Shown here piece after piece: positions 1 to 10,723 of a stretch of 64,000 bases of DNA (its first letter is position 1; each line of letters opens with the position of its first letter). A model generated the notes under the pieces. That model saw only the letters and a list, made by a program, of their open reading frames with translations, did not search any database and was not told the origin of the DNA. This DNA is from Megascapheus bottae (taxonomy: Eukaryota; Chordata; Mammalia; Rodentia; Geomyidae), in assembly GCA_024803745.1 (NCBI GenBank), contig JANJXV010000130.1, positions 2,408,501 through 2,472,500 on the forward strand. The letters are read 5' to 3'. The position numbers and the translations under genes are program-made.

Positions 1-610
1 AGTGTCAGAGGCCTGGCACTTTTTGGTTCTCAGATGAATTATTGATGTCGCCTCAGGGATTTGTGGAGCGGCAGCGGTGGCAGGGGTGAGGAGACGGCTG
101 GTGGTTTGCCCTGGAATTGGCACAAGGGCTGGAAATTAAGCCTGCTGACACTTCCAGGGTACCAATACTACTGCCAGCTGGCTGTCAAGTGCCCACCGTC
201 TGATCCTGCCATCCACAGGAATACATTGTGGGCAAGATTTATGCACGTCCGTCTGTGGACGTCTGTCTCCTGACACTAGCTCTGTGGTCATGAGGGGGTG
301 GGAGTGTTGGCTGTGTATGGCCTCAGCGAACCCTCCAGCTGCTGAGTCTAAGTGCTAGCCCAGCTTCCAAGAGCATGTAGTAAAATTCCACTGCAGAAGG
401 CAGGCCATGGAAGGAATGGTTCTGCTCTAGGTTGGGTTCCACTCAGCACCATAGAGCCAGCACCCTAGAATTACTCCACACCTGCAAGGCTGCATTTATC
501 CACTAGCTCCATCTGCTGCTGGGTGACTTCCAGGGACGTTCACTCTGGACGCTGCCAGCTCGTCCTTCACCCTGAGCATCTGCCTGCAGGACAGAAGAGC
601 CCTCAAGAAG
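1..610. other. Single-copy sequence, no gene seen
   Basis: Moderately GC-rich sequence without a recognisable repeat or coding segment. A 70-codon open frame at its left end has no recognisable domain and no splice context that I can support. Confidence 0.5.
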
Positions 611-780
611 ACAGCTGCCTAGTGGTAGAGTGCTTGCCTAGCATGCATGAAGCCCTGGGTTTGATTCCACATACATAGAAAAGGCCAGAAATGGTGCTAT
701 GACTCAAGTGGTAGAGCATTAGCCTTGAGAAAGCTCAAGGACAATGCCCAGGCCCAGGACTGGCCAAAAAAAAAGAAAAC
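611..780 (+). mobile_element. ID-headed dimeric SINE (IDL-Geo type)
   Basis: The left half carries an ID/tRNA-Ala-like A box (cctagtggtagagtgcttgc) and a B box near 'gggtttgattcc'. The right half starts near 705 with 'gactcaagtggtagagc' and ends in 'aggactggc' plus an A-rich tail. Both halves keep Pol III box-like motifs. The copy is diverged. Confidence 0.8.
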
Positions 781-1224
781 TAAAAAAGGAACCAATAGCC
801 AACACTAGGTGACTGTGATTAGTTAAGCATGCTCTATGCATCCATCCAATGAAATACAACTCAGTCAAGAAGACTGAGTATATATGTGCAAGCATTGAAG
901 AAAAGTTATTGATTTGAAAAAATAGATCACAAAGTTGTATATTCCATACTATGATTATGTCCAGTGGGGTTTCAAATATATTGAGGGGGATGCTATTCCT
1001 GTGTCATTTCATTTTCTCACCTCTAATTTTATAAAAGGTTCAATTCTGGGGTTTAAGAAACTCAATAACACAATGAATTCTCTTTTCAGTACCATGAATT
1101 ACCTTTTCACTTGGATTGCAAGAAAGACACTCATATAACTGAGATTGACCTCAGGAGAGCAGAGAGAAAGGGAGAATTGATGACTGGTTTTTCCTCCCCT
1201 GCCCTTGCCTATTTGTTTACTTTG
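781..1224. other. Single-copy AT-rich sequence
   Basis: No gene or clear repeat seen. A 67-codon open frame here has no recognisable domain. Confidence 0.4.
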
Positions 1225-1440
1225 TTATTTGTTTCTTTATTTAGAACCAGGGTTTAAACTCAGGGCCTTGGACTCACTTCACTTGCTTGTTTGACTGACA
1301 CTCCAACTCAAGCTAAGCCTCCAGCCTGACTTCTTCCTGAATATTTTGAAGATGGAGTCTCACGGGCTTTTTAGTCTGGATTGGGCTCATAACACAATCC
1401 TCTGAGTTCAGCCTCCTGAGTAAGCGCGAGCTGCCAGTAG
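1225..1440 (-). mobile_element. B1-ID dimeric SINE, diverged
   Basis: On the minus strand a B1-like segment ('gaggctgaactcagagga', right end) precedes an ID-like segment that shows as 'aaactcagggccttgg' near 1257 on the plus strand. The order fits a B1-dID-type rodent SINE. Confidence 0.6.
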
Positions 1441-2358
1441 CCAACTGGTTCTTTCTTTGCACTGTTTCTCCCCTCTGACCTTGGCTTTTTTTGTTTGGAT
1501 GGACCCCTCCATCTTGCCACCCTCCACCACGCTCACCCCCAATTCTGTGTAATTTCCAATTTCATTCAGAAAGGAAAGCCAGGATGTCAAACTTCAAACT
1601 AAGAGGTGCTCTATGTTTCACACTCATTGATAATCTTTCCCAGTGTACAGTTCATTTGAGGCACCCCAATTCCTTTCCTCTGGTCTGCTGTCAGCTCTTT
1701 TCTGAAGAGTTAACGCTCTTTTTGAAATAGAGTCCAAGATAGTTGGGCCCAAAAGAAGATAAGCATATGTTTGTGCAAGCTGGAAAATTGTCCTATATGG
1801 AACAGAGTCAAAATAAATCAATAAAAGCAGTTTCGGGCAGGCACGACAAAGAAAAAAACTGTTAATTACTAGTATTACCATTGATAGCTATTCATTTGAG
1901 ACTTTTGTTCAGTAAAGGCAATTGTTTGCTCCTGTTATATAACCAAAATCAAGAGAATTTACAAAGAACGAGAGAGGGGGAAAAATCTTCTCAGCTGAAA
2001 CTCAGACAAAAGCCTTGAAGGGAAAATGAGACAAGCGATATTTTCTGGGGATTTACTGAGACAAATCAGCTCAGAAAAGACACAAACCTGTTCGTTTCAT
2101 CCCAACACCATCCATTCTCGTCTGGTTTTATTCCTTGCATATAAATTTCAAGTTTGAAAGGACCCAGATATAGAACCTTTTAAGATACTTCTCCACATTG
2201 AAAAGATTTCCTCCTTCTCAAAAGGGATTTTTGTTCTTAGCCGAATCCTTTGAAAAAAATTATATATATATATATATACATATATATAATTACACATACA
2301 CATACACAGCCAAATCCTGAAGATCTCTGTAGTCCCAAAGACCTGAGTTCAATATCTA
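1441..2358. other. Single-copy sequence with AT microsatellite
   Basis: No gene seen. A TATA dinucleotide run with a CATACA extension lies at about 2260-2308. Confidence 0.45.
2260..2308. repeat. (TA)n / (CATA)n microsatellite
   Basis: Alternating T and A from 2260, changing to acacatacacatacac at the right end. Confidence 0.9.
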
Positions 2359-2364
2359 TTTCTA

Positions 2365-2475
2365 CTCCAACAAGGCTCCATGACAGTTGACAGTTTGCAA
2401 AGGGTTGTCTGAACATCTCTGCTCCTGTGTAAAGTGAAGATAATACCCACCCACAGAACCATGCCCATCTAATCT
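2365..2475 (+). mobile_element. MIR fragment
   Basis: The segment 'tctctgctcctgtgtaaagt' and the following 'gaagataatacccacc' match the MIR pattern of a 'cctcatctgtaaaatggggataataatacc' type core, with many substitutions. Ancient and weak. Confidence 0.5.
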
Positions 2476-2668
2476 TGCTTGAGGCCCTCCAGCTCTCAGC
2501 GTCCAGTCAGAGACAGGAAGTGACTTGAGCATGTCAAACAGAACTATAATGTAGGGGAACTGTTACATAAATAATAAAAGACCTAAGCCCCGAACAGAAC
2601 CATGAGGCAACTCCGTGTTGGTGAAATAGCTCTGCAAGTCTAGTTAGAGGTTGTAAAGATTCCATGGG

Positions 2669-3078
2669 AAAGCATAGCAATTCTTTTTTTTTGCATTTTT
2701 TTATTGTAATTAGTAAAAGGGTTACATGATATTTGCCAGATAGAAGGTGCATTAATTCACATACATTGATACCCTTTCACATGTCTTGGTACCCATTTCC
2801 CTACCCCCCACCTGTCTTGGTTTTCCCCCCTTCCCTATCAAATAACCAAATACAAATAAATTCAATATATCAGATAACAAAGTGAGATACTATAACAATA
2901 TGAGATAACCAAGGGACAGCAAAGGAGATGAGAGACAACATAGTACATTAAGGACAACAATTATTCGTTATATGGCTTTTGTTTCAATATCCTGGAGGTC
3001 CTTTCAATTAGCTTCATACTATATGGCCTTATGTATCAAGGTTTTGCTCTATTGCAAATCTCAAAGCATAGTAATTCT
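2669..3078 (-). mobile_element. 5'-truncated L1 3' end with target-site duplication
   Basis: The plus strand reads T-rich tail, 'attgtaattagtaaaagggttac', then about 370 bp of the young L1 3' UTR seen many times in this window. It is flanked by a 16-bp direct repeat with one mismatch (2669-2684 and 3063-3078, aaagcatagYaattct). This is the signature of target-primed reverse transcription on the minus strand. Confidence 0.9.
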
Positions 3079-3087
3079 AAATAAAGA

Positions 3088-3152
3088 CTGGGGATGTCAC
3101 TCCAGTAGAGTGTTTGCATAACAACTGCAGGGTCCTGAGTTCAAGCCCCAAA
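3088..3152 (+). mobile_element. ID-like SINE monomer, partial
   Basis: Starts 'gactggggatgtcactcc', contains 'gtagagtgtttgc' and ends 'cctgagttcaagcccc', as expected for an ID-like tRNA-derived monomer. Confidence 0.6.
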
Positions 3153-3172
3153 CTCAATTTTGAGTTCAATTT

Positions 3173-3272
3173 TGCTGGTTCTGGGGCTTGAACTCAGGGC
3201 CTGGGCTCGTCCCTGAGCCTCTTTGTGCTCAAGGATAGTGCTCTACCACTTGAGCCACAGCACCACTCCCTC
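3173..3272 (-). mobile_element. Geo-type tRNA-like SINE half
   Basis: Plus-strand text 'ggggcttgaactcagggcct' and 'ctctaccacttgagccacag' is the reverse complement of the right half found in all dimeric SINEs of this window. It lies tail to tail with the ID fragment just upstream. Confidence 0.75.
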
Positions 3273-3669
3273 GAGGGATATTCTTATATAGTTTCAGCAC
3301 CCAGAAGAGTCATAGAGCTTTTCCTTCTAGAAACCAGAAAGACAGTGGGGTCATATTGGCCATCTTTGATCACATGACCTCCCTGGACCAATCCCATAGA
3401 TGCAGAGAAATGGACTGGATTGGTATATCTATCTGCCTGTGGATCAGATTGATCTCTATCCAAACCACCTGGACTAAAATAATAGTAATAATAACAACAG
3501 CAGCAACTATCACCATCATCAAAGTAGTATTAACCGAAAGGGAAGGAAAGAGATCCTAAGAGGTAAACTAAGAGGTGTCAACCTTCACCAAGACAAAAAA
3601 CAAGTAACTCTTTTTGATCATAATTTACTTGAATATTTAATATTTTACTACTTTTCAGAGAATAGTATC

Positions 3670-3810
3670 TCTAGTGCACAAATGAGAATAGCAAAGTTGC
3701 AAGAGTTTAAGGAAGTTACCCAAGGTCCCAGAGTTGGAAAATGGTTGTGCTTAGGCTTGAACCCACCACATGTCTCTACTATTAAAACTCATATCTCTTC
3801 TTTTATACCA
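3670..3810 (-). mobile_element. MIR fragment
   Basis: Reads 'acaaatgagaatagcaaag', then 'ggaagttacccaaggtccca' and 'ggcttgaacccacc'. This is the reverse-complement MIR order (aaactgaggc... ttgcccaaggtcac... gattcgaaccc). Confidence 0.65.
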
Positions 3811-4027
3811 TGCTGGTATCTTACTGAGTAGCAAGCATGGAGCATGAAATAATCCAAAGTGATTGCTTGGGGGCCAGTGAATGTCTTAATCTTCACTGTT
3901 AAATACTAAAATCTGCATGTGCACGTGTGCTCATTTCCTGGTGTCATAAATTGAATATTCACTCCCTTCCATTTCCCATTAAAACATAGCATGAATTAAA
4001 GGGTTTCATTTTCATCACTCAAATAGA

Positions 4028-4294
4028 GACCTTAAGCCCCATGCTGGAGGCTTACCCCTGTAATCCTAGCTACTCAGGAAGCTGAGATATGAGGATCATG
4101 GTTCAAAGCCAGCCTGAGATATGAGGATCATGGTCTGGAAAGTCCATGAAGCTCTTATCTCCAATTAACCAACAAAAACCTGGAAGTGGAGCTGTGACTC
4201 AAGTGGTAGAATGCTAGCCTTCAACAATTTAAAAAAAAAAAAGCAGCTCAGGAACAGTGCCCAGGCCCTGAGTTCAAGGCCCAGTACTGGCACA
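4028..4294 (+). mobile_element. B1-headed dimeric SINE
   Basis: The B1-like head ('cctgtaatcctagctactca', 'gaagctgagatatgaggat') is followed by the shared linker 'cttatctccaattaacca' and a Geo-type half ('ctgtgactcaagtggtagaa' to 'gagttcaaggcccagtactg'). A 24-bp internal duplication 'gagatatgaggatcatggt' is present. The tail has become an AAT microsatellite. Confidence 0.85.
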
Positions 4295-4340
<46 letters not shown>

Positions 4341-4341
4341 G
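4295..4341. repeat. (AAT)n microsatellite in SINE tail
   Basis: About 15 uninterrupted AAT units directly after the SINE end. It explains the poly-leucine minus-strand open frame seen here. Confidence 0.95.
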
Positions 4342-4442
4342 TTTATCCTTTACCGATTGATGGATCTCACACATACTTAGAACTCCAACTACCTGGTCCT
4401 CAACCCAATGAAGTTACAGGGTTTGCTCTAAGAGTGTAAAAC

Positions 4443-5378
4443 TTGAGTCATGGCATCTCTGGTCATAAAAGAAATGCAAATCAAAACAACTTTAAGATTC
4501 CACCTCACTCCATTTAGAATGGCTAGGATCAAGAAATCTAATAATAACAGATGCTGGAGGGGAGGTGGACAGGAGGGATCACTACTACACTGTTGGTGGG
4601 AGTGCAAACTTGTTCAACCTCTATGGAAAGCAGTATGGCAGTTCCTCAAAAGACTAAATATAGAGCTCCCCTATGACCCAGCAATTCCACTACTTGGCAT
4701 TTACCAATCGTCCAGAAACAAGGACCTACTAAATCCACTAGCACAACAATGTTCATTGCAGCACTATTCACCATAGCAAAGATATGGAACCAACCCAGAT
4801 GTCCCTCAGTTGATGAGTGGATCAACAAGATGTGGTATTTATACACAATGGAATTCTATGGTGCTCTCAGAAAGAATGACATCACCCATTTGTAAGGAAA
4901 TGGAAAGACTTAGAAAAAAATCATATTAAGTGAAGGAAGCCAGACTCAAAGGAACATAGGCTCAATGGTTTCCCTCATTTACAATAATCAGTAGAAACCT
5001 TGGGCTCTCCTAGGAGAGGTTCACAATAGAGCAAAACCTAGATACATAAGGCCATACAGTATGATGCTAAATGAAAGGATCTCTAGGATATAGAAACAGA
5101 AGCAATATAATGAGTGATTGTTGTCCTTTTGCTGTCCCTTTATCTCATATTGTTACAATATTTCACCTTGTTATCTGATATATTTTATATACGCTTAATT
5201 GAAATAGGAGAGGGAAGGGGGAAAATCAAGATGTATGGGGAGAGGGGGAGGGAAATGGGAACCATGACATGAGAAAGGGTATCAATATTTATGAAGTAAT
5301 GTACCTTCTATCTGATGAATATAATGTAACCCTTCTATTAATTACAATAAAAATATATGAAAAAAATTGAGTCATGGC
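4443..5378 (+). mobile_element. 5'-truncated L1 with ORF2 C-terminus and perfect TSD
   Basis: Bounded by a perfect 12-bp direct repeat, TTGAGTCATGGC (4443-4454 and 5367-5378). The insert encodes the C-terminal end of L1 ORF2p (residue string including [16 protein letters not shown] and the [14 protein letters not shown] block, about 4580-4710) and then the 3' UTR, ending 'attacaataaaaatat' and an A-rich tail. Compared with the copy at 59.7 kb it lacks one base near 4705, which shifts the frame and ends it at 4776. The ATG of the open frame lies in the target-site duplication, so the frame is not an L1 start. Not functional. Confidence 0.95.
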
Positions 5379-6490
5379 CAGGCTTCCTCCAGGTCCTTCA
5401 GAAGTGAAACTCCAGTTGTTCAGGTCTATCACCTTTCTTGAGTACATTTCCCCTCAGTCATTTACTGTGATCCGATACCCCAAGGACCCTTGTTCAGAAA
5501 TGGCAGGGCGCTGTCACTGCCAACTGCAGGGAGAGCTCCTTCCTATAGCTGTTACAGGCCCCCTTGCCTCCTTCCTGCATCTGCACTTGGGACCACAAGA
5601 GGCAACGTGCACAATGGCAATCTCTTAATAGGATTATATCTTTTTCTGCACATCCCATCTCTAGGGATTATTGTCATTTGTCTCCTGCAAATGACAATCC
5701 AGCTTCTCCGGGCTCCCTGGTTGCTGGGGGAGAAATGTTACCGCACAGCTTGTGTCGGATGATGTTTTATAATCATAGCAGAAATCCAATATTAATAGAA
5801 CTGTCTGGGTAAAAAGGTGCGTGCGCTGTTTGTGGAGCCACACGGGTATCCCTGATGTCTGGAAACACCCCTCCCCCGCGATTTCTTTACTCTGGCATTT
5901 CTCCTGTAGACATAAAATTTTAAATCAAGTTGGACCACAGGCACATATGGGACTATTATGAGGACATCCTGCTTACTCTCCCACAGTCCGACAGACACTT
6001 TGCACTGCCAACCCTTCATAATGCTCAATGGTGTTTACCATTTTTCCTAAGATACCCTTCTTTTTAATCCCTGCTTGTCCAAACACATCCTCCTCCGATT
6101 GCCTTCCGAGAGCACCTCACTCCGCAATGGTGTTTGACTTCCTGGTGGCAATGAGTCTCCAACTCCTTTGTGACCATTGCCTGTATTTTTCGCCTGAACC
6201 TCTTTTAACCGCTCACAATTATGGGGGCAGGGGGAGTCAAGGTCCTGGCCCTTGATCTAAACTTCATCCTAACTTAGAAAAGAATGGGGGCTGAGAAGGA
6301 TGAAAATGTTCCCCTCTCTCTATTAGTCCCCTCAAACACCCCTCACCCCCAACCACCCAGCTGGGGGGACTATGACACTCCTCCCAAAAGAGTGGCCCAC
6401 ACAGCCACGGTTATAGCAAGAGCTCTTGAGAGTAGTAGTGGGGCTGGCCCACAGATCTCACACTAAGAGAATGGGGTTTGTTGTTCTGTT
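5379..6490. other. Repeat-free single-copy block, possible conserved non-coding element
   Basis: No repeat or credible exon. It is rich in short motifs resembling transcription-factor sites: acaatgg near 5613, GGATTA at 5631 and 5665, ATTGTC, and a hairpin at 5665-5700. Overlapping open frames of 60-90 codons on both strands show no domain. Function not determined. Confidence 0.35.
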
Positions 6491-6494
6491 TCCC

Positions 6495-6605
6495 TGAAAA
6501 GAAAGAGAGGGTCAGAGAGGTTACTGGTTTGCCCAAGGTCACTGAAAGGGAAAACCACCATTAGAAATCCTAGCTTGTCTAAACCCAGCAGCATCTCAGG
6601 GATAT
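6495..6605 (-). mobile_element. MIR fragment
   Basis: 'gagggtcagagaggttactg' followed by 'ttgcccaaggtcactgaaag' is the diagnostic minus-strand MIR block. Confidence 0.7.
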
Positions 6606-7778
6606 GATTCGTACAGAGCCTCTGATGGTGGGTGGAGGGGTCCGTTACAAAAATCTCTTTTCCAATTTGACACAAGATGTCCAAGAGAAAGCCTTCCTTC
6701 ACAGAGTTAAAAAAAAATCAATGATGTGAGCCCATCCTGGAGTCCCAGCTGGGCTTGAGATCTCAGCACTGCCCTTCTTACTCCATGTCTTCTGACCCCA
6801 GTGAACAATTTGGAACCAAGTTACAATTTCCTTTTCATTCTCATTAAGCAGAATACTCCTCTTTAACAACCCTCCCTAAACCACCCCCCATCTACAACCC
6901 TCCCTGAGCTTTGCTTGACTATAAAGCGCTCTATTTCTCTGTGATCTTTATGTCCTTAGAAATTACAACATGCTGGCATAGGTATTTAATTATTGAAAGG
7001 AGATGTGCCTTGTAAAATATTGTACCTGCAGGTTTGCTCATGCAAAGTAAGGATGGATCCCACTTGGCCAGACAAAACCTTTGCTATGCTAGAGCTTTGT
7101 TCTGGAATAAATCTTGGTTTGTGAAATATGCATCCTATAAGAGCACTTCTGGGTTCTGCCTAGAACTGGCCAAACTAAAACACCTTTCCCTTTTTTAAAT
7201 GAAACTAAACCTTGCTTTTACATAATACTGAGCTGACCCCCTCCTAGGCTGGGAATTTAAAGAACACTTTTAGGGGTAGGGAAAAAAAAAACAGATGTCA
7301 GATGATCCATCACAGAGTTTCTTTTCCAAGGCTGGAAAGAGCTCCACCACCACACTAAGGATAAAAGACAACAGATAAACGTCAAAGTTTGAACTCTGCT
7401 CAAAGACATACAAAAGCTTAGGTTGCAGGGAAAGCTCTCTGTGCTGTCCAATATGATAGACATGCTGGTACCATCCAATATTATTGGTTTTGACTTCTAA
7501 TCCATTGATTTGACTTCAGATGTGTCTGGAATATCCAAAGCAGTGGAATTTCAATTTTACATCATAATGTAATCCATTTAGATTTAGTTGCATGGAGCAT
7601 CATGTAATTCAGGCTTATCCTATTGGACAGTGAATGCAATTAATGATCAATATTCCTAAAGAACATAGAAGTAAACATGCTCAAAAATATTTGCCAGTGG
7701 AATCTGGTAATTTAGAAGAAGGATGAAAGAGCATGATTGAATCAGATTTGTCCTGGGGAATTCAAGGTTGGTTTAGCA
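6606..7778. other. Single-copy sequence, no gene seen
   Basis: No repeat or exon that I can support. It contains AT-rich stretches (for example around 7500-7720). Confidence 0.4.
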
Positions 7779-7949
7779 GAAGAAGGAAGGGAAGGGAAGG
7801 GGAAGGGAGGGGAGGGAAGGGGAGGGGGAGAGAGAGGAGAGGGGAGGGGGAGCGAAGGGGAGGGGAGGGGAAGGAAGAGGAGAAAGAAAGAAAAAATAAA
7901 AAAAGAAAGAGGGAAGGAGGGAGGGAGGGGAAAGGAAAGGAAAGGAAAT
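7779..7949. repeat. Purine-rich (GGGAA/GGA)n low-complexity tract
   Basis: About 170 bp with almost only A and G on the plus strand. The 77- and 102-codon Gly/Arg/Glu-rich open frames over it are artefacts of composition. Confidence 0.95.
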
Positions 7950-7954
7950 CAATG

Positions 7955-8066
7955 TCAGCGATTTAGTGGCACAAATTCATGGAATCCCAGTACTCACAAA
8001 GAGGAAGCAGGAGGATCACAAATTCAAGGTCAGACTGGGATATAGACCGAGAACCTGGCTCAAAGA
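7955..8066 (+). mobile_element. B1-like SINE monomer, diverged
   Basis: 'ggaatcccagtactcacaaa', 'gaagcaggaggatcacaaat' and 'ctggctcaaagaaaaa' follow the B1/7SL order. Confidence 0.6.
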
Positions 8067-8069
8067 AAA

Positions 8070-8246
8070 AAAATCAGGTATGGTAGCGCATACATGTAAT
8101 CCCAGCTGTGTAGGAGGATTCAAATTAAAACCCTATCTGAAAAATAATCAACCCCAAAAGAGGGCTGGGGGCATTGCTTAAGCAGAAGAGTGCTTGCTGA
8201 GTAGACATGAGGCCCTGAGTTCAAATTCCAGCAAAAAAGGAGAGAG
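8070..8246 (+). mobile_element. B1-ID dimeric SINE
   Basis: The B1 head 'gtatggtagcgcatacatgt' is truncated internally. It is followed by an ID-like part 'gggctgggggcattgcttaa' and 'gaggccctgagttcaaattc', with an A-rich end. It follows another B1 monomer head to tail. Confidence 0.7.
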
Positions 8247-9600
8247 AATACTTACCTGACTTGAAAAGTAACCTCGTATGTGGTAAGAGTTCTATTAATA
8301 CTAATTAGAATCAGCTCTATTAACCTTAGCTCATGAATATATTGCTATACTATGTCATTAATGTTATTAATATATCATTCATAGTATATTAATAGGAATA
8401 CACTCATACTAACTTATTCCTGTTAAATACTGTTTAGGATTTCACTGTTCCCTTTTCTTAGGCTGTGAGTGTTACACCTCCCTGAGATTTTTTTTTTGTG
8501 TAACAAGAGGCTCCCCTGACACTGAGCCTCATGTGTTCTGAGAGTCCGGGGATCCCCAGATCTGGGCCCCCCGCCATGCCCCACATGGGCTGGCTTCTCC
8601 AACACATGCAGCTGCTCTGTTGGCTGACCCAATCCAGGCCAGTGACTCTGCTTCTCTCCTGCTTGCCTCAGCAGTTTTGCTTCCCAGCCGTCCACACTCC
8701 CAATGGCTCCAATACGTCCAAAGATGAGCACTTCCAAACCCTGAATTATTTACATCTGAGAGGCTCCATGGGTCCTTTCTCCCTCCAATTCTGCCAGCCC
8801 CTCCCCCCTTCCAATGAATCATAGCAAATTTGAATCTTGGCCATACACACACAAAGTGAAGTTTTGTTTTTTACTTAGAAGGTTCCTCTGGTACACCCAG
8901 GAGAAAAAGGGCAGAAAAAGATGGAGGTGGACAGTGGCTTGCAAAGGAAAAGGGAAAGAAAAGCAAACAACAACAATAACAATAAAGCAACTCTTGCTGA
9001 ATCAGTAACTAGCAGTAATAGATTTTTTTTAAAAATTCACTTCCAGGCTCAGTTGGGGAAAACAAGATACATTTCCTTGCAATAATTTAAAGAGTGGAAT
9101 GTTTCATTCCCAGAGAAACTACAGCTGTTTTGACCTATTCCTGGCTTTAGGTTGGACTATTATTTGCATTCTCTGAATTATTATTGTTGTTATTTCTTTT
9201 CCTTTCTTAACATGGTAGCATTTAGGAATGGAGCCAAGTTATAGCCTGATTAAAGTCTTTCACTCTGAATTAAAGGTTTTGAATCCAGCCTTAGGCTTCA
9301 GCCTCAGATTTTTGTTGCTGTAGCTGCTGTTTTCCATCCACACCTCCCCATCTCCAGGGGAGAAGAATAGAACTAGAAATCAGTCCGCTGCAGGCACACC
9401 CCTCTGAGGTTACACCAATTGGCTCCAAGGAGGGTGCCACTGCTGTTTTGGATGTTATAAGGCCACTGTGGCTGCAACCAGGCCAGTAAGGGGACAAAGG
9501 ACATCTCCCTGAGGGAAAGGCCAAGGGAAGAGAAGGACCCTTCCCAAGCATTCTCATGTTCTAGAAAAGTCACTCTCCTTGCAATTCCTTTTTTCATCTC
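8247..9600. other. Single-copy sequence with motif-dense segment
   Basis: AT-rich inverted-looking text (8330-8410), then sequence without a recognised repeat. Overlapping open frames at 8423-8852 on both strands have no domain. At 9096-9169 there is an inverted GGAATG/CATTCC pair, a CAGCTG E-box and an ATTTGCAT octamer, suggesting a regulatory element. Confidence 0.35.
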
Positions 9601-9833
9601 AAGAGTTCTGATAACTCACACCTGTAATCTCAGCTACTCAGAAGTCTAAGATCTAAGGATGGCGGTTCAAAGCCAGTCCTGGCAGAAAAGTCCCTGAGAC
9701 TCTTACCTCCAATAAACTAACAAAAAGCCAGAAGTTAGGGGTGTGGCAAGTGGTAGAGCACCAGCCATGCAGCTGGGGATAGCAGGCAGGAATATGAGTG
9801 TGAGGCCTTGAGTTCAAGCACCGGTAGTGACAA
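9601..9833 (+). mobile_element. B1-headed dimeric SINE
   Basis: 'cacctgtaatctcagctact', the linker 'cttacctccaataaactaac' and a Geo-type half 'gtggcaagtggtagagcacc' ending 'gagttcaagcaccgg'. The right half has an insertion around 9770-9800. Confidence 0.8.
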
Positions 9834-10083
9834 GTTCATTCATCAATTCACTTCAGTCACCTGTAACATGAGATCATAAGAGCACTTAGGTCAAAGTGTT
9901 GGGTCTGAGATATTTACAGATGCACTGATCAGTAATCAATCAATGCTGGCTGGTGTGTACTGCTCCTCTTTAAGGTGCTTTCTCTACCTGATCATCTAGC
10001 ATGTCATCTTCCCATGTCTGCCAAGATCGCACTTGCCGATAATGGAAAAAGCACAAACCATACACGTGTGTGCGTACAGGCTT

Positions 10084-10084
<1 letters not shown>

Positions 10085-10127
<43 letters not shown>
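10085..10127. repeat. (CA)n microsatellite
   Basis: Uninterrupted CA dinucleotides, about 21 units. They produce the poly-Thr/His and poly-Cys/Val open frames around them. Confidence 0.95.
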
Positions 10128-10128
<1 letters not shown>

Positions 10129-10511
10129 ACTTGTCTGTCGAAATAGGCTCTTTTCTGCCCAGGAGGGCCTTAGACTGCCATCTTCCCAATCATTGCCTGC
10201 TGAGCAGCAGAAATTATAGATGTCAGCCACCAAGGCCTGGCTGATAGAAAGATCTCTCTAGAAGACAGCTCAGTGGGCCCTTGGACCATAATCCTCCTCT
10301 GTCTATGCTTCAACATGGAGCTGGGATTTCAGGTGTGCACTACTGTTGGTTTGTTGGTTGAAATGGGGATAGGGGGAAACTCGAGCCCTGTGCAATGTCA
10401 GAGCCCACGTCCCATGTCTGTTACTTGCCTGTTGAAGGGAGGGAGGGAAAGCGGGCAATCTATCCCTACTGGGTGAAGGCTGAGAGAAGAGAAGGGGGGA
10501 GGTAAGATGGT
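10128..10511. other. Single-copy sequence
   Basis: No gene or repeat that I can support between the CA repeat and the next SINE. Confidence 0.4.
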
Positions 10512-10706
10512 AAGGGCTGGGAGTTTGGCCTAGTGGTAGAGTGCTTGCCTGGCATGCACAAAGACCTGGGTTCGATTCCTCAGTACCACATACACAGAAA
10601 CGGTGCTGTGGCTCAAGTGGTAGAGCACTAGCCTTGAGAAAGCCCAAGGACAGCGCTCATGGCCCTGAGTTCAAGCCTCATGCCTCCGGACTGGCAAAAA
10701 AAAAAA
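10512..10706 (+). mobile_element. ID-headed dimeric SINE (IDL-Geo type), well preserved
   Basis: The best-preserved copy. ID-like left half: A box 'tggcctagtggtagagtgct', B box 'gggttcgattcctc' near 10568. A short linker 'accacatacacagaaac' follows, then the right half 'gtgctgtggctcaagtggta' to 'gagttcaagcctc' and 'ggactggc' with an A11 tail. Both halves have tRNA-like A and B boxes, so two potential Pol III promoters are present. Confidence 0.9.
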
Positions 10707-10723
10707 TTTTTTTTTTTAAAAAA
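10696..10723. repeat. A11-T11-A6 homopolymer junction
   Basis: The A tail of the SINE is followed directly by 11 T and then 6 A, a perfect A/T palindrome able to form a hairpin. Confidence 0.9.

Noticed and set aside
4025..4341. tRNA gene inside the SINE
   Set aside because: A and B box-like words occur, but the whole is a dispersed SINE without an intact tRNA fold.
9970..10244. Frames with poly-Thr/His and poly-Cys/Val
   Set aside because: Caused by the CA repeat at 10085-10127.
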